IMG/VR virus record: IMGVR_UViG_3300015245_000041
Span: 1-59,035 of that record
Strand: one strand, 5' to 3'
Origin: a virus
Length of the DNA stretch: 59,035 bases
A program made the position numbers and the translations under genes. Under the pieces are notes generated by a model. That model saw only the letters and a list, made by a program, of their open reading frames with translations. It did no database searches and was not told the DNA's origin. This document shows positions 1 through 8,615 of this stretch, piece by piece; positions within the stretch are counted from its first letter, which is position 1, and each line of letters begins with the position of its first letter.

Positions 1-77
1 ACTCGAACTATTACTGGTTATCCAACCGCTCAAGCTACTATACTTCTTTCTGGTCATGTACTATTAGCGGGTGTTCC
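1..77. repeat. Left copy of 77-bp terminal direct repeat (circle junction)
   Basis: Bases 1-77 are identical to 58959-59035. A perfect end-to-end overlap of exactly 77 bases is what a de Bruijn assembler with k=77 leaves on a closed circular path. The coding frame is continuous across it. It therefore most likely marks a circularly permuted or circular-mapping complete genome, not a physical terminal repeat; the latter would normally be longer and lie outside a tail gene. Confidence 0.95.
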
Positions 78-2253
78 AGTTTCTATAGCAAGTTTGATGA
101 ACCCCTGGAATCAAAGCTCCCCTTATTACCTAACTGACTGGACCGAATTTTCAATTGTTGTTCAGTCGAGGGTATATGTCAATGGGGTACCTGATGTAAC
201 TATACAGTTTACTGGTCGTATTTTTGAACCCTCTCAGGACCATGTCACCGGTGGAATAAAACTAACCTGTATCGATTCATCTGATGATAAACTTAGAAAT
301 GGTTTAGTTCTTCCCCCCGTAGCTAATCCTATGGATCAGCCCATTGGTGGTGGATTTGTTTCTAAGTTTAATCCGGGGTTGACTGGGTTATATATCCTTG
401 ATACATTACTTCGTAACAACCATATCTATAGTTCACCGGGACCCAGAGCAAACTGTGTATTTTACGCTAGTCTCGCTGGATCAGCATTTCCCCAGATATA
501 CAGGAAATCGGGTTTGCCGCCACAAGCATCATACGGTGCTGCCGGGGGATTTTGGCTTACTTCTGAAACAGATATGGTATTCGTGGATGGTCAATTTAAT
601 TCCCAGGTATGTCGAGATTTCAGTACTATCTGCAGTACTTATGCAGGTCCTTGGGATACACAGGATCAAGCTATCTGGCTGGGTGGTCTTAACAAAGGGA
701 TCACCGCAGAATGGTGGATGCTGTTTGACATCACTAATGTTCCATTTACCGGCGCCCAAGCTGGATTCCAATTCGGACATAATACTCCTGGTAGTGGATC
801 TTACTTTGTTGACTACTTTATAAATGTTGCTATTGCCAATTCCTCGGGAACAACTTGGTTTGTTGCAGTGAATGATGGAACTAATTTTGCAACTTCTGGA
901 TCATTCACTGTTACAGCCGCATGGCATCAGATAACAATGCAGATCACGTATCCGGGTGGTAGTGCTGTCCAGATGGATGCCTTTATTGACGGGGTACAAG
1001 TTGTAACTGCGCTAGTACTTACGACAGCAGCGCCGTTGCCAAATGCGGTAGCTGACGTGATGTTGGCTGGTTCCAGTTTACCCTGCGAGGCGATGCAGGT
1101 GACTTATGAGTTCCTAAGTACACCAACAGTGGTTGGATCATTTATCCCAGGAGCAGTATTAGATGCCTCCTTGAATAACTTAGTTGGTGTGGTAGAAACT
1201 CTAGGTCAGAATCCTTGGCAAATTGTGCAGCAAGTTGTAGAAGCTGAACTGGGTTTTGCTGGGTTTGATGAAAATGATGTGTTTAGATTTTACAACAGAA
1301 ACACCCTTAATAACTCTACTTCAGTAAGAACTATTTCTTCTAGAAGTTCTCTAAAGGCTGTAGAAACTACTTCGCAAAAGTCTGCTGTTGCCAATTGGGT
1401 CCAAGTTCCATATCTTCCCCTTGGTTTATCCAGTTATCAAGCAATTTGGTCTTGTGGTGATACAGAGTACTTTATTCCGCCTAGAGGGATATTTTTCTTA
1501 TTTGTAACTTTCGAGAATCCTGTTATAGGTTTATCCACACAAACTGGGGTAATCCCTTCCGGGGGAATCATTAATACATCCTCAATACATCAAGCTCTCT
1601 CTGGATTCCGAGCAGCTAAGAAAGCTGATGGATCTGGGGGGCAGGTTACTACGGGGATTAACATTGTTATACGTCAGTTGTCTCCTACAACTGCTCGACT
1701 AGATATTAGTTCCAATTTGAATTATCCCGTTTATTTGGTTACTCCCCCAGGATTTCCCACTGCTCAAGGAGTTCCTTGTTTATCCCTGGGAGGGGAATTT
1801 TTGACTGCAATAGCAACAGCCCCTGATACGGGAACTACTACTAACTCAGAAGCAATAGCTGAAGCTCAGTGGCCACCCATAGATCAGGGGGGTGCTGCTA
1901 GTAATCCTTCAGGACCCATTCAGGTATTACTAAGCTCTAACCCATGGCGACAGAAACTAGTAGAAGCTACGGCGCTGGCTGATGATGTTTTAGCAGATTT
2001 GTATCAGTCTAGACCTGTTCTACAAAATGTAGTAATTACTATGGATGCTTCACTTCAACTAGCTGATCGAGTAACTTTAGTTGATCCAGATAAATCTAAA
2101 CTTAACGATGATGCTCAGGTATTCTCCATTACTACCAACATGTCCAAAACTGATGCTACCCAGGCACTTAATCTTAAAACTATAGGAGGTCCTGGAGCAT
2201 GGGTGATGGGTATTGTGGGTCATTCTGAGATGGGGGTGAATACTAGAGTATGA
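1..2253 (+). CDS. Large minor tail / tail-tip protein, C-terminal 750 residues (gene begins at 58080)
   Basis: The frame is open from base 1 and is the same frame that starts at 58080 and leaves the right end. After removing the 77-bp overlap, the joined product is 1,043 aa (293 + 750). It is Gly/Ser/Thr-rich and beta-rich. A LamG/concanavalin-like jelly roll is suggested around bases 650-1140 (motifs 'FQFGHN', 'WHQITM', 'AFIDGV'). The C-terminal part (about 1900-2250) has a hub-like 'VVITMDASLQLADRVTLVDP' stretch. Its place after the tape measure and distal-tail genes and before three small receptor-type proteins fits a central tail-tip or baseplate component that contacts cell-surface glycans. 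The stop overlaps the next start as ATGA. Role inferred from order and fold style, not from a recognised named family. Confidence 0.85.
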   Translation, partial: TRTITGYPTAQATILLSGHVLLAGVPVSIASLMNPWNQSSPYYLTDWTEFSIVVQSRVYVNGVPDVTIQFTGRIFEPSQDHVTGGIKLTCIDSSDDKLRNGLVLPPVANPMDQPIGGGFVSKFNPGLTGLYILDTLLRNNHIYSSPGPRANCVFYASLAGSAFPQIYRKSGLPPQASYGAAGGFWLTSETDMVFVDGQFNSQVCRDFSTICSTYAGPWDTQDQAIWLGGLNKGITAEWWMLFDITNVPFTGAQAGFQFGHNTPGSGSYFVDYFINVAIANSSGTTWFVAVNDGTNFATSGSFTVTAAWHQITMQITYPGGSAVQMDAFIDGVQVVTALVLTTAAPLPNAVADVMLAGSSLPCEAMQVTYEFLSTPTVVGSFIPGAVLDASLNNLVGVVETLGQNPWQIVQQVVEAELGFAGFDENDVFRFYNRNTLNNSTSVRTISSRSSLKAVETTSQKSAVANWVQVPYLPLGLSSYQAIWSCGDTEYFIPPRGIFFLFVTFENPVIGLSTQTGVIPSGGIINTSSIHQALSGFRAAKKADGSGGQVTTGINIVIRQLSPTTARLDISSNLNYPVYLVTPPGFPTAQGVPCLSLGGEFLTAIATAPDTGTTTNSEAIAEAQWPPIDQGGAASNPSGPIQVLLSSNPWRQKLVEATALADDVLADLYQSRPVLQNVVITMDASLQLADRVTLVDPDKSKLNDDAQVFSITTNMSKTDATQALNLKTIGGPGAWVMGIVGHSEMGVNTRV

Positions 2254-2816
2254 CTGGAACATTACCTCCAGACCTCCCCATAAGTACATTCGTTGACGGT
2301 GAAGTTGTCAATGAGGTTAAATGGTACAATCGATTTTTTAAACCGATAAATGCTCTACGTCAGGCGCTTAATCCATTAGAGATGGTTTGGGTAGCTTATG
2401 CGGGTGTTGCGACGAACATTCCAAACGCAGCTTGGACAATGGTTAATGTCAACACGGTCGTTGTTGATACTTTGAGTCTCGGAATCTTCTCCGGGGGGTT
2501 ATCGATACCTGAAGATGGTGTTTATGAATGTGTATCATATTGTACATTTGCAAGTAGCACTGGTGGTAATCGTCGAATGACAGAAGTTGCTGTCGATGGC
2601 GGTGTATCAGGTGACCCAAGCTTTCAAATTTCTACTCAGGGATCTCAAACTGGTAATGCTGGGGGAACAGCGGCTGTTCCGGGTGCGACACAACTATTGC
2701 CTTTGCAAAAGGGTCAGCGACTCCAGGTTGCTGCTTGGCAAGATAGTACGGCCACACTCGCGACTGGTACTACTTCAACAGCGAGACCAACACTAAGTGT
2801 TAGGCGGTGGGCGTAA
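2250..2816 (+). CDS. Minor tail / receptor-binding-type protein, tandem copy 1
   Basis: 188 aa, starting in an ATGA overlap with the large tail protein. It is the first of three tandem paralogues. All have an N-terminal anchor of about 40 aa (here 'PPDLPISTFVDGE', then 'WYNRFFKPINALRQALNPL') followed by a beta-rich domain of about 140 aa that ends in 'LSVRR(W/L)A'. The body ('AAWTMVNVNTVVVDT', 'GVYECVSYC', 'QRLQVAAWQD') looks like a C1q/TNF-type trimeric jelly roll, as found on many phage fibre tips. Likely function: a short fibre or receptor-binding tip. The shared N-terminus probably docks on one attachment point while the C-terminal domains have diverged. Confidence 0.75.
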   Translation: MTGTLPPDLPISTFVDGEVVNEVKWYNRFFKPINALRQALNPLEMVWVAYAGVATNIPNAAWTMVNVNTVVVDTLSLGIFSGGLSIPEDGVYECVSYCTFASSTGGNRRMTEVAVDGGVSGDPSFQISTQGSQTGNAGGTAAVPGATQLLPLQKGQRLQVAAWQDSTATLATGTTSTARPTLSVRRWA

Positions 2817-3373
2817 TGGCTTATCCGCCGGATCTTTCAACTTCTGTTTTTACTGATGGACCGACTGTTACTAGTAATGATTGGTATACACGCATCTTCT
2901 CATGGTTTAATTCGCTTCGAGATGCAATCAATCCATTGACATCCACCTGGCGAGCAGTTGGTGTTGCGACATCTTCTATACCTTCAGCCGCATGGACAAC
3001 GAACGTTTTAGACACCTTGTTAGTAGACACCGATGGTGTGGGAATTAGTGCAGGTGGAGGTTGGAAGTGTCCCGCTACTGGGACGTATTTGCTCAGTGGG
3101 GTGGCATCTGTACCGGGACCAAATGCTGCTACCGGATCGAGACGAATCGGTTCGTTAAACGTTAATGGCATTGTTGGGGGAGCTGAACCAGCAGGTCTTA
3201 GGCAAGGAATTTCTCATACTGCAGTAGCTACACAGTATTCTATTCCTCTTGGTCCTTCACTAGCGTTAATTACTGCGGGTTGGGAAGTGCTTGTTTCATC
3301 TTGGCAAGACGGGGGAACAACTCTTCCAACATTCGGTGGTTTATCATCACTCAGTGTTCGGAGACTCGCATGA
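2816..3373 (+). CDS. Minor tail / receptor-binding-type protein, tandem copy 2
   Basis: 185 aa from the ATG in the TAATG stop-start overlap; an in-frame GTG at 2807 is possible but less likely. It is the paralogue of the flanking genes: anchor 'PPDLSTSVFTDG' plus 'WYTRIFSWFNSLRDAINPL', then a jelly-roll-like domain ('GTYLLSGVAS', 'WEVLVSSWQDGG') ending in 'LSVRRLA'. Same inferred role as copy 1. Tight coupling suggests the copies are made in comparable amounts, for mixed fibres or alternative receptor recognition. Confidence 0.75.
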   Translation: MAYPPDLSTSVFTDGPTVTSNDWYTRIFSWFNSLRDAINPLTSTWRAVGVATSSIPSAAWTTNVLDTLLVDTDGVGISAGGGWKCPATGTYLLSGVASVPGPNAATGSRRIGSLNVNGIVGGAEPAGLRQGISHTAVATQYSIPLGPSLALITAGWEVLVSSWQDGGTTLPTFGGLSSLSVRRLA

Positions 3374-3936
3374 CTACTCCGCTACCGATAACGGATATCC
3401 CTTGGAATATTTTTGGTAACAAAGAACTTACAAATTCTCAGACTTGGTTCTCTAGAATCTTTGCTTTTCTAAACGGTTTACGAGATACTGGTCTACCTTA
3501 TCAGTCATACTGGAAGGCAACAGCTACTGTTGCAACTTCTATGCCAACAGCTACTTGGACACGTATGGCTTTAAATCAAATTGAGGTGGATAGCGATAGC
3601 GTTGGCATTAGTAATGGGGGATATCTTACACATTCTGCTGGAATTTATATGTGCATCGGATCAGTTGGATGTACTGTAACAACCGGTTCTCGAAAAGGTG
3701 CGCAAGTTATGGTGAATCCTCCAGCAACGGGTGGTACAGGTACTATTGAAGGATCTCAGAAACTTATCACACCTCCAGCAGTAGGTGAAGGAATACTTAG
3801 TGGAATGACGTTTGTGACTCTTGCTACTAGTGATCGTCTGAATATCTGTGGGTATCAGGAGACAGGGGGTACAGTCAACTCGGTTGAGTCCACCGTATCA
3901 CTACGATCGAGTCTAACTGTTGTGCGAGTAGCGTAG
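3370..3936 (+). CDS. Minor tail / receptor-binding-type protein, tandem copy 3
   Basis: 188 aa from the ATG at 3370, which overlaps the upstream stop (ATGA). An in-frame extension to 3280 lies inside copy 2 and is not needed. The anchor is more diverged ('ITDIPWNIFGNKELTNSQ', then 'WFSRIFAFLNGLRD'). The beta domain keeps 'ATWTRMALNQIEVDSDSVGI' and the terminal 'SLTVVRVA' positions. Same inferred receptor-binding or short-fibre role, with the least conserved sequence of the three. Confidence 0.75.
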   Translation: MTTPLPITDIPWNIFGNKELTNSQTWFSRIFAFLNGLRDTGLPYQSYWKATATVATSMPTATWTRMALNQIEVDSDSVGISNGGYLTHSAGIYMCIGSVGCTVTTGSRKGAQVMVNPPATGGTGTIEGSQKLITPPAVGEGILSGMTFVTLATSDRLNICGYQETGGTVNSVESTVSLRSSLTVVRVA

Positions 3937-3939
3937 GGG

Positions 3940-4374
3940 ATGTTGATGCCCATAGCTGAAGGTGCTGTAGCTACTGGTAGTATTTGGGGAGTAATCGGTC
4001 TTATTGTTACGGGATTGATCGGATTAGGAACAACCCTGGTCCAAGATCGTCGAAGACGACGAGAGGAACTCGAAGATAAGGGTTCCATACAGCCCAAGCA
4101 TGCGGAACGAAGTTCTGAAAGGATTGCTGCAACAACTGCTAGTAATGAAATCTTGGGATACTTAACTGAGCATATCATAACTCCTTTACGTAATGACTTA
4201 GAAGAAGCTCGGAAGAAAATTGAAGAACTTCAGACTCAAAATGCCCGTAAAGATGAACAGCTTAACGAAGCTCATGCTCTGGTGAGAGATTTGAATGTTA
4301 AGATTATCTCGTTTCAGGCTCAGGTTGCTATCTTGTTAGAGCAACTAGGAGGTGTTAGAGATGACCGAGGATGA
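3940..4374 (+). CDS. Small membrane protein with coiled coil, lysis cassette (DUF2746-like)
   Basis: 144 aa, with ATG at 3940 or 3946. One N-terminal membrane segment (about residues 12-32, 'IWGVIGLIVTGLIGLGTTLV') is followed by a strongly basic stretch (RRRRREEL) and then a long charged coiled coil (about 65-140). This layout resembles the DUF2746-type proteins of actinophage lysis regions. It precedes the collagen-like, hydrolase and holin-like genes and overlaps the next start by 14 bases. It may be a holin-associated or anti-holin protein; that is inference from position and topology. Confidence 0.6.
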   Translation: MLMPIAEGAVATGSIWGVIGLIVTGLIGLGTTLVQDRRRRREELEDKGSIQPKHAERSSERIAATTASNEILGYLTEHIITPLRNDLEEARKKIEELQTQNARKDEQLNEAHALVRDLNVKIISFQAQVAILLEQLGGVRDDRG

Positions 4375-5152
4375 AGGCTTGGATTTGATTCAGGAAGTCC
4401 AGAGCCATGTTGATAAAGAAATTATTCCCAATGCAACTAGAACTGCTAGATTAGCGGTTATTCAACAAAGAAGACGTCGAAGAATTATGTGGGGTATTCT
4501 CTTCGGCATAGCCACTATAGCTCTCATTGTAATCTTTGAAGCTCAAGTTCTTCACGCTAGTAGTCTTCAAACAGGTAAAAATAAAGCCGAAAGTTCAGCT
4601 ACTTCTAATGGTGCTATAGTTAGTGCACAAGCTCCTGTAATCCAAAATGGTCAGGCAGTTGCGAGCTCTGTTACTAAAGTTTGTCAATCAGCCTCTGGCC
4701 GTGTTATATTACGGAAGATAGGTATTTCTTGTTCTCAGGCTTCGGTAGTAGCTACTGCTACACCCAGTATTCCTTCAGCGGGGCTCCCAGGAGCGAATGG
4801 GGCACAAGGACCTCAGGGACTTCAGGGTATCCCAGGAGCACCCGGAGCTCAAGGTATCCCTGGAGGACCAGGTAAACCCGGACCATCTGGACCTACAGGT
4901 GCATCCGGACAGACTATCACTGGTCCAGCAGGGGAGAATGGAGAGCAGGGTAGTACTGGACCTATGGGACTTTCTGGTGTTAACGGTAAAGATGGGGTTA
5001 ACGGAGTTGATGGCAAAGATGGTGTTAATGGAACAAATGCCCCCACAATCGTGGGAGTAAAAGAAGATATGGGGACATGTATGATTACTCTTACTCTATC
5101 TGATAATAGTGAAATCAGTGGACCTATTACTGGCACTTTGACGTGTCCCTAG
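4361..5152 (+). CDS. Membrane-anchored collagen-like repeat protein
   Basis: 263 aa from the ATG at 4361, chosen because a perfect AGGAGG lies at 4347-4352. A cytosolic head (about 1-42, ending RRRR) leads into one membrane segment (about 44-64, 'GILFGIATIALIVIFEAQVL'). An outer linker follows, then about 28 Gly-X-Y triplets (about residues 138-225, e.g. 'GPQGLQGIPGAPG' and 'GKDGVNGVDGKDG'), and a short C-terminal cap with two cysteines. Collagen-like triplets occur in phage fibres, but a type II membrane anchor in a lysis operon is unusual. It could be a wall-spanning spanin-like rod, a surface-display protein or a virion fibre. Confidence 0.8.
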   Translation: MTEDEGLDLIQEVQSHVDKEIIPNATRTARLAVIQQRRRRRIMWGILFGIATIALIVIFEAQVLHASSLQTGKNKAESSATSNGAIVSAQAPVIQNGQAVASSVTKVCQSASGRVILRKIGISCSQASVVATATPSIPSAGLPGANGAQGPQGLQGIPGAPGAQGIPGGPGKPGPSGPTGASGQTITGPAGENGEQGSTGPMGLSGVNGKDGVNGVDGKDGVNGTNAPTIVGVKEDMGTCMITLTLSDNSEISGPITGTLTCP

Positions 5153-5156
5153 ATGA

Positions 5157-5164
5157 AAGGAGGG
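5157..5164 (+). promoter_or_regulatory. Strong Shine-Dalgarno for the hydrolase gene
   Basis: AAGGAGGG lies four bases before the ATG at 5168 and fixes that start. It suggests high translation of the endolysin-type enzyme. Confidence 0.7.
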
Positions 5165-5167
5165 TAG

Positions 5168-6424
5168 ATGACTAATACTCTTGAACCCGGAGCTAGAGAG
5201 CATTATCTCAGTCGACTTGATGCTGGCGAGATACTAGCTCATAGTCGAGAATGGTATGAAGCTGATGGTTCAGTGGAATTATCGGAAGAAGATAATAATC
5301 GACTTGCAAGTCGACTAGAACAAAAGGCAGTACCTGCTCTTGGGTATTGGTTGGATTGGTCAGGTGCTCGACCCAACCTTACTGTAGCTAAACAGACTGG
5401 GGCTAGAGGTGTATCTCGTTATATAGCACCTGACATTGCTTCGACTGCCTGGAAGCGACTGGGAACTGCTGAGCGTGATCAGATCTTGAAGGTACTCGGC
5501 GATCTTGAGCTTAACTGGGAATGGTATGCAGGTCGATGTCTAGAGGGTGCTGTCGCTGGTCATGCTGATGGTAAAATGATCCTTAAGGCCGCTCAAGCTC
5601 TTAGCTATCCCCATGGTCGAGTCATCCCAGTTAGTCATGATATCGGGACAAACAATGATGTAGCTGTAATTGCTTACTTTAAAGCAGTTAAAGCTGAGCA
5701 GAATGGTATCTATGGGATTACCCCTTATGGATCATTCCACACAGCAACCGTAATTACTCCTGCCGCAGGTCTAATCAATGTCCCCTGGCAAACAGCAGCT
5801 TGGTCTAGTCGTCAAAAAGCTACTAATGCTGCCAAGTATCAGAATACTAACCAGTGGTTTAATGGCACAGTGGATGAGAATGAGATCTGGAAGATGCCTT
5901 TCGGATCTTGGAATCACCCTCTCATTGTACCTAAGCCTCCTGCTCCTCCATCCTCAGGTCCAATTGATTTTGCGAAGGTGGTTGCTTTGTATAAAACCCA
6001 GGCTGAGTTCGAAGCCGCAGTAGAAAGTCAAGTTTTAAATGTTATTAGTTCTGCACTATGGGGTGATCCCCGAGGACTAACTCCTGCACAGATGTGGACA
6101 CTTACTCATGGTCGACCGTCATTAGGTGTTTATGATGGTATGAGCACCTTCTCGCGGGGTCGTTATGTTCGATTTCCTAAAGACCTTAAGTCGCCAACTG
6201 CTATCTATGAGAAGGTCGGAGATAAACTTCTCTGGCTATCAGCCACTGATTGGAAGGAACTCAACACTCCCTTCGCTCTGCTTCCCGTCGTGGATCATTC
6301 CATCACAGGAAATGTTTACAAGCTCTCGGTTGCAGATGGAACTACTGATCCTCGCCAAGCTGTTGTTGGTGTGGAACTACTCAATTATGATGAGGTGAAT
6401 GAAGATGAGGCTCCTACTACGTAG
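5168..6424 (+). CDS. Endolysin-type protein with DUF1906 (Rv2525c-like glycoside hydrolase-like) domain
   Basis: 418 aa. The central region (about 60-240) has the DUF1906 signature: 'GYWLDWSGARP', 'RGVSRYIAPD', a predicted barrel core ('ELNWEWYAGR', 'HADGKMILKAAQAL', 'VIPVSHDIGTNND', 'IYGITPYGSFH') and the terminal 'WQTAAWSSRQ'. Family members are TIM-barrel proteins thought to act on the actinobacterial envelope. No signal peptide is visible, so export would depend on the neighbouring holin. The C-terminal 150 aa are of unknown function. It sits between the collagen-like gene and the holin-like gene, whose start it overlaps. Likely one of two wall-degrading enzymes of the phage. Confidence 0.75.
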   Translation: MTNTLEPGAREHYLSRLDAGEILAHSREWYEADGSVELSEEDNNRLASRLEQKAVPALGYWLDWSGARPNLTVAKQTGARGVSRYIAPDIASTAWKRLGTAERDQILKVLGDLELNWEWYAGRCLEGAVAGHADGKMILKAAQALSYPHGRVIPVSHDIGTNNDVAVIAYFKAVKAEQNGIYGITPYGSFHTATVITPAAGLINVPWQTAAWSSRQKATNAAKYQNTNQWFNGTVDENEIWKMPFGSWNHPLIVPKPPAPPSSGPIDFAKVVALYKTQAEFEAAVESQVLNVISSALWGDPRGLTPAQMWTLTHGRPSLGVYDGMSTFSRGRYVRFPKDLKSPTAIYEKVGDKLLWLSATDWKELNTPFALLPVVDHSITGNVYKLSVADGTTDPRQAVVGVELLNYDEVNEDEAPTT

Positions 6425-6836
6425 TTTAACTTACATTCTATTCATCTACACCTGTTTCATCCTAGCCCCTATCAGTTCGTTTGCTGATACAGTAGATACT
6501 CGAACTGGTCCTTTAGTAGTTTTTGGTATCGTAGTAGATACAGCCTTTATGCTTGCTTTGATTACTGGTACTATCATTCCTCTAGTGTCTTCTTTGCTTA
6601 GTAAAACCCATTGGTCATCGGGAGTTACTGGAGTTATCACTATGGCTTTAGCGGCGATTAGTGGATTCTTTACAGAGTGGGCTCAGTCTTCAAATGCCAG
6701 TCACTATGACTGGAAACATGCTGTACTTATTGCTATCGGTACTCTTCTTATGGCATTCTTAGGTCGTAACGTAGCTTGGAAGGGTTCCAAGACTGATGCC
6801 AAATTGTTGGCGATTGGGTCGGGTAAAGTAGCATGA
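6399..6836 (+). CDS. Holin-like membrane protein
   Basis: 145 aa (ATG at 6399; ATG 6405 also possible, preceded by GAGGTGA). The N-terminus looks like a signal or anchor sequence ('LTYILFIYTCFILAPISSFA'). Two or three further membrane segments follow (about 42-66, 74-95 and 109-127), and the tail is basic. Size, topology and location between two putative wall hydrolases support a holin that opens the membrane for the lysins. It overlaps the upstream gene by 26 bases and the downstream peptidase by ATGA. It could also be a general phage membrane protein. Confidence 0.65.
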   Translation: MKMRLLLRSLTYILFIYTCFILAPISSFADTVDTRTGPLVVFGIVVDTAFMLALITGTIIPLVSSLLSKTHWSSGVTGVITMALAAISGFFTEWAQSSNASHYDWKHAVLIAIGTLLMAFLGRNVAWKGSKTDAKLLAIGSGKVA

Positions 6837-7828
6837 CAGAATCTGCCTATGGCATTCATGATCATTCTCAACTCAAGCTAGGTAAACAACCACCGGATCC
6901 AACTCGAATGGCTCGAGCTATCAAGATGGCATCGTTCATCGATGTCAAGGCAGTAACTCAGCAAATCGAATATCACCCCCCCACCGATGATAACTATCTG
7001 CAGTACCTAGATGCCAACAAGTCATTTGGCTTGTATGGCAATAATAACTTCGGGGTCTGCGGCCCAACAATGATAGCTAATGGTCGACGACTTAGTAGTT
7101 TTCTCTCAGGTTCATATGATGAGCCCACACAAGACGATGTCTTTGATCTCTATCGTCGTTCTGGGAACCCCAATTTTGACCCTATTACTGGTGCCGATGA
7201 CAAGGGTGTCAACAACCAGACGATGCTTGAGCAAGCACTCAAAACTGGGTTTGGGAAAGATATTGAGGGCAATGAGCGAGAGCTTGTAGCTTTTGCTCAG
7301 GTCGATCACGGTAACCTAAATGAACTTCGAGTCGCAATCTATAAGTTCGATTACGTTTGTGTGGGGGTTGTACTTGATACTGCTCAACAGGATCAGTCTG
7401 ATGGCAGTAATCCCACGTGGAGTTATGTTGATTCATCCACTTGGGGTGGTCACGATATTCTTGTAGCTAAGTATGATTCAGATAGTGCAGTTTGTGTATC
7501 ATGGGCTTTGTTTATTGATATGCTAGATAGCTTTATGTCTCGACAAATGGATGAGGCTTGGGTTGTTATCTGGCGAGATCAGTATGACAAACTGACTGAT
7601 GGGGAGAAAGTAGCATTAGCTCGTGAGTTTGAAGTCGCTACCGGCAAACCCTTTCCCCTCATTCAACCCGATCCCGAGCCCAGTCCAACTCCCTTTACTA
7701 ATCTGGATTTGGAATTGGTTAAAAAAATTGCTGCATCTGGATTCTTAGGGCAGAGTCATCATAAGCCAGCTAATGATGTGGCTCATGCTCTCATGCAATG
7801 GATGATTGCTAAGGGATATGTAAGTTGA
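6833..7828 (+). CDS. Putative cysteine peptidase-like endolysin component
   Basis: 331 aa. The N-terminal 240 aa suggest a papain/C39-like fold: a nucleophile segment 'NNFGVCGPTMIANG' (Cys near residue 64) and a downstream His segment 'STWGGHDILVAKYD' (about 203-216) followed by a core Trp. A C-terminal region (about 275-331) contains a proline-rich linker and a helical module. Position directly after the holin-like gene supports peptidoglycan peptidase activity complementing the DUF1906 enzyme. The catalytic assignment is from motif shape only. Confidence 0.6.
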   Translation: MTESAYGIHDHSQLKLGKQPPDPTRMARAIKMASFIDVKAVTQQIEYHPPTDDNYLQYLDANKSFGLYGNNNFGVCGPTMIANGRRLSSFLSGSYDEPTQDDVFDLYRRSGNPNFDPITGADDKGVNNQTMLEQALKTGFGKDIEGNERELVAFAQVDHGNLNELRVAIYKFDYVCVGVVLDTAQQDQSDGSNPTWSYVDSSTWGGHDILVAKYDSDSAVCVSWALFIDMLDSFMSRQMDEAWVVIWRDQYDKLTDGEKVALAREFEVATGKPFPLIQPDPEPSPTPFTNLDLELVKKIAASGFLGQSHHKPANDVAHALMQWMIAKGYVS

Positions 7829-7851
7829 CATAGGTTGAGAGATGCTATAGA

Positions 7852-8127
7852 ATGATGGGTATGACCAAGCTCAGAGAAAAATTCAAAGAAACAATGCAGG
7901 CAGAAGCTAAGAAGCTTGATGCCAAACATACTAAGAAGGCACTGAGACGAGTACTGCCCCACGTTGAGTGGATCTACACCAAGGCCCGCGGACCTTTTGA
8001 AACTCGACTTTTGCTCAGTGCTGGTTGGGAACCAGTTAGTCAATCTGGTGGCGACCTCATGGATAAGATCCTGGGTAGTCAAACCACCGTCACAACTTTG
8101 CTAAGGAAACGAAATCCCAATCTTTAG
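7852..8127 (+). CDS. Small basic protein, last gene of the late operon
   Basis: 91 aa, rich in Lys and Arg, largely helical; no named family recognised. It carries 'AGWEPVSQSGG' and ends 'TVTTLLRKRNPNL'. The protein at 31139-31510 has a matching 'GWEPLSESWD' segment followed by 'MKVTIRMRVPSVP', so the two look like distant paralogues in different operons. It is followed directly by a terminator. Confidence 0.6.
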   Translation: MMGMTKLREKFKETMQAEAKKLDAKHTKKALRRVLPHVEWIYTKARGPFETRLLLSAGWEPVSQSGGDLMDKILGSQTTVTTLLRKRNPNL

Positions 8128-8142
8128 CAAAAACAGCAAAGT

Positions 8143-8174
8143 CTCCTAGGCCACGAGCTTAGGAGGTTTTGTTG
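8143..8174 (+). terminator. Intrinsic terminator of the late operon
   Basis: CTCCTA (8143-8148) pairs with TAGGAG (8160-8165), with an extra GC/GC pairing inside the loop, followed by TTTTGTTGT. It lies 16 bases after the last late stop codon, between converging operons. Confidence 0.8.
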
Positions 8175-8318
8175 TGTGTGAGGGATTATCGATCGAGCGA
8201 TCGCGCCTTATGATGCAATCACGGGATGCCTCAAGAAGAGCTCTAATTTAATCCCTAAAAGGGTAAGATATCTGATTGCATGTGATTTTATGCAGGCGAT
8301 TAGCCATAACTTCAGAGA

Positions 8319-8615
8319 TTATTTGAGGAATTCTTCTATATACCAGAGAGCCTCAGCACTGGAGCAAATTACTACTGCTTTTCCCCCCGCGGCTCGAATC
8401 TGAGTATGCACCATTTGTTGCTTAGGAGTGACGTTATCCCGTTCGTCAGGCATCTTAGTTTCAAACCCTACAAAATAACCATCCACACAAGCTATGATGT
8501 CGGGGAGTCCAGCAGTCATAGTAGGACCACCATGAACTTTGAAACAAAAATAGCCCTGTGCTCTAAGGTCTTTCATGATTTTACGACTAAGTTTAGATTC
8601 AGGTTGATTACCCAT
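8319..8615 (-). CDS. VRR-NUC domain nuclease
   Basis: 98 aa, about the size of a minimal VRR-NUC domain. Motifs: Glu near residue 6 ('PESKLSRKI'), 'GLPDIIACVDG' with the catalytic Asp, and 'FVGFETK' with the E-x-K pair, then 'TPKQQMVHTQIRAAGGKAVVI'. The family is PD-(D/E)xK nucleases that can cleave DNA junctions. It is the terminal gene of the leftward replication block, so it probably trims recombination or replication intermediates. TAGGAGTT lies four bases before the ATG. Confidence 0.85.
   Translation of the reverse strand: MGNQPESKLSRKIMKDLRAQGYFCFKVHGGPTMTAGLPDIIACVDGYFVGFETKMPDERDNVTPKQQMVHTQIRAAGGKAVVICSSAEALWYIEEFLK

Noticed and set aside
1-77. Physical terminal redundancy or att site
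   Set aside because: Length equals a common assembly k-mer and the repeat lies in an uninterrupted tail gene.
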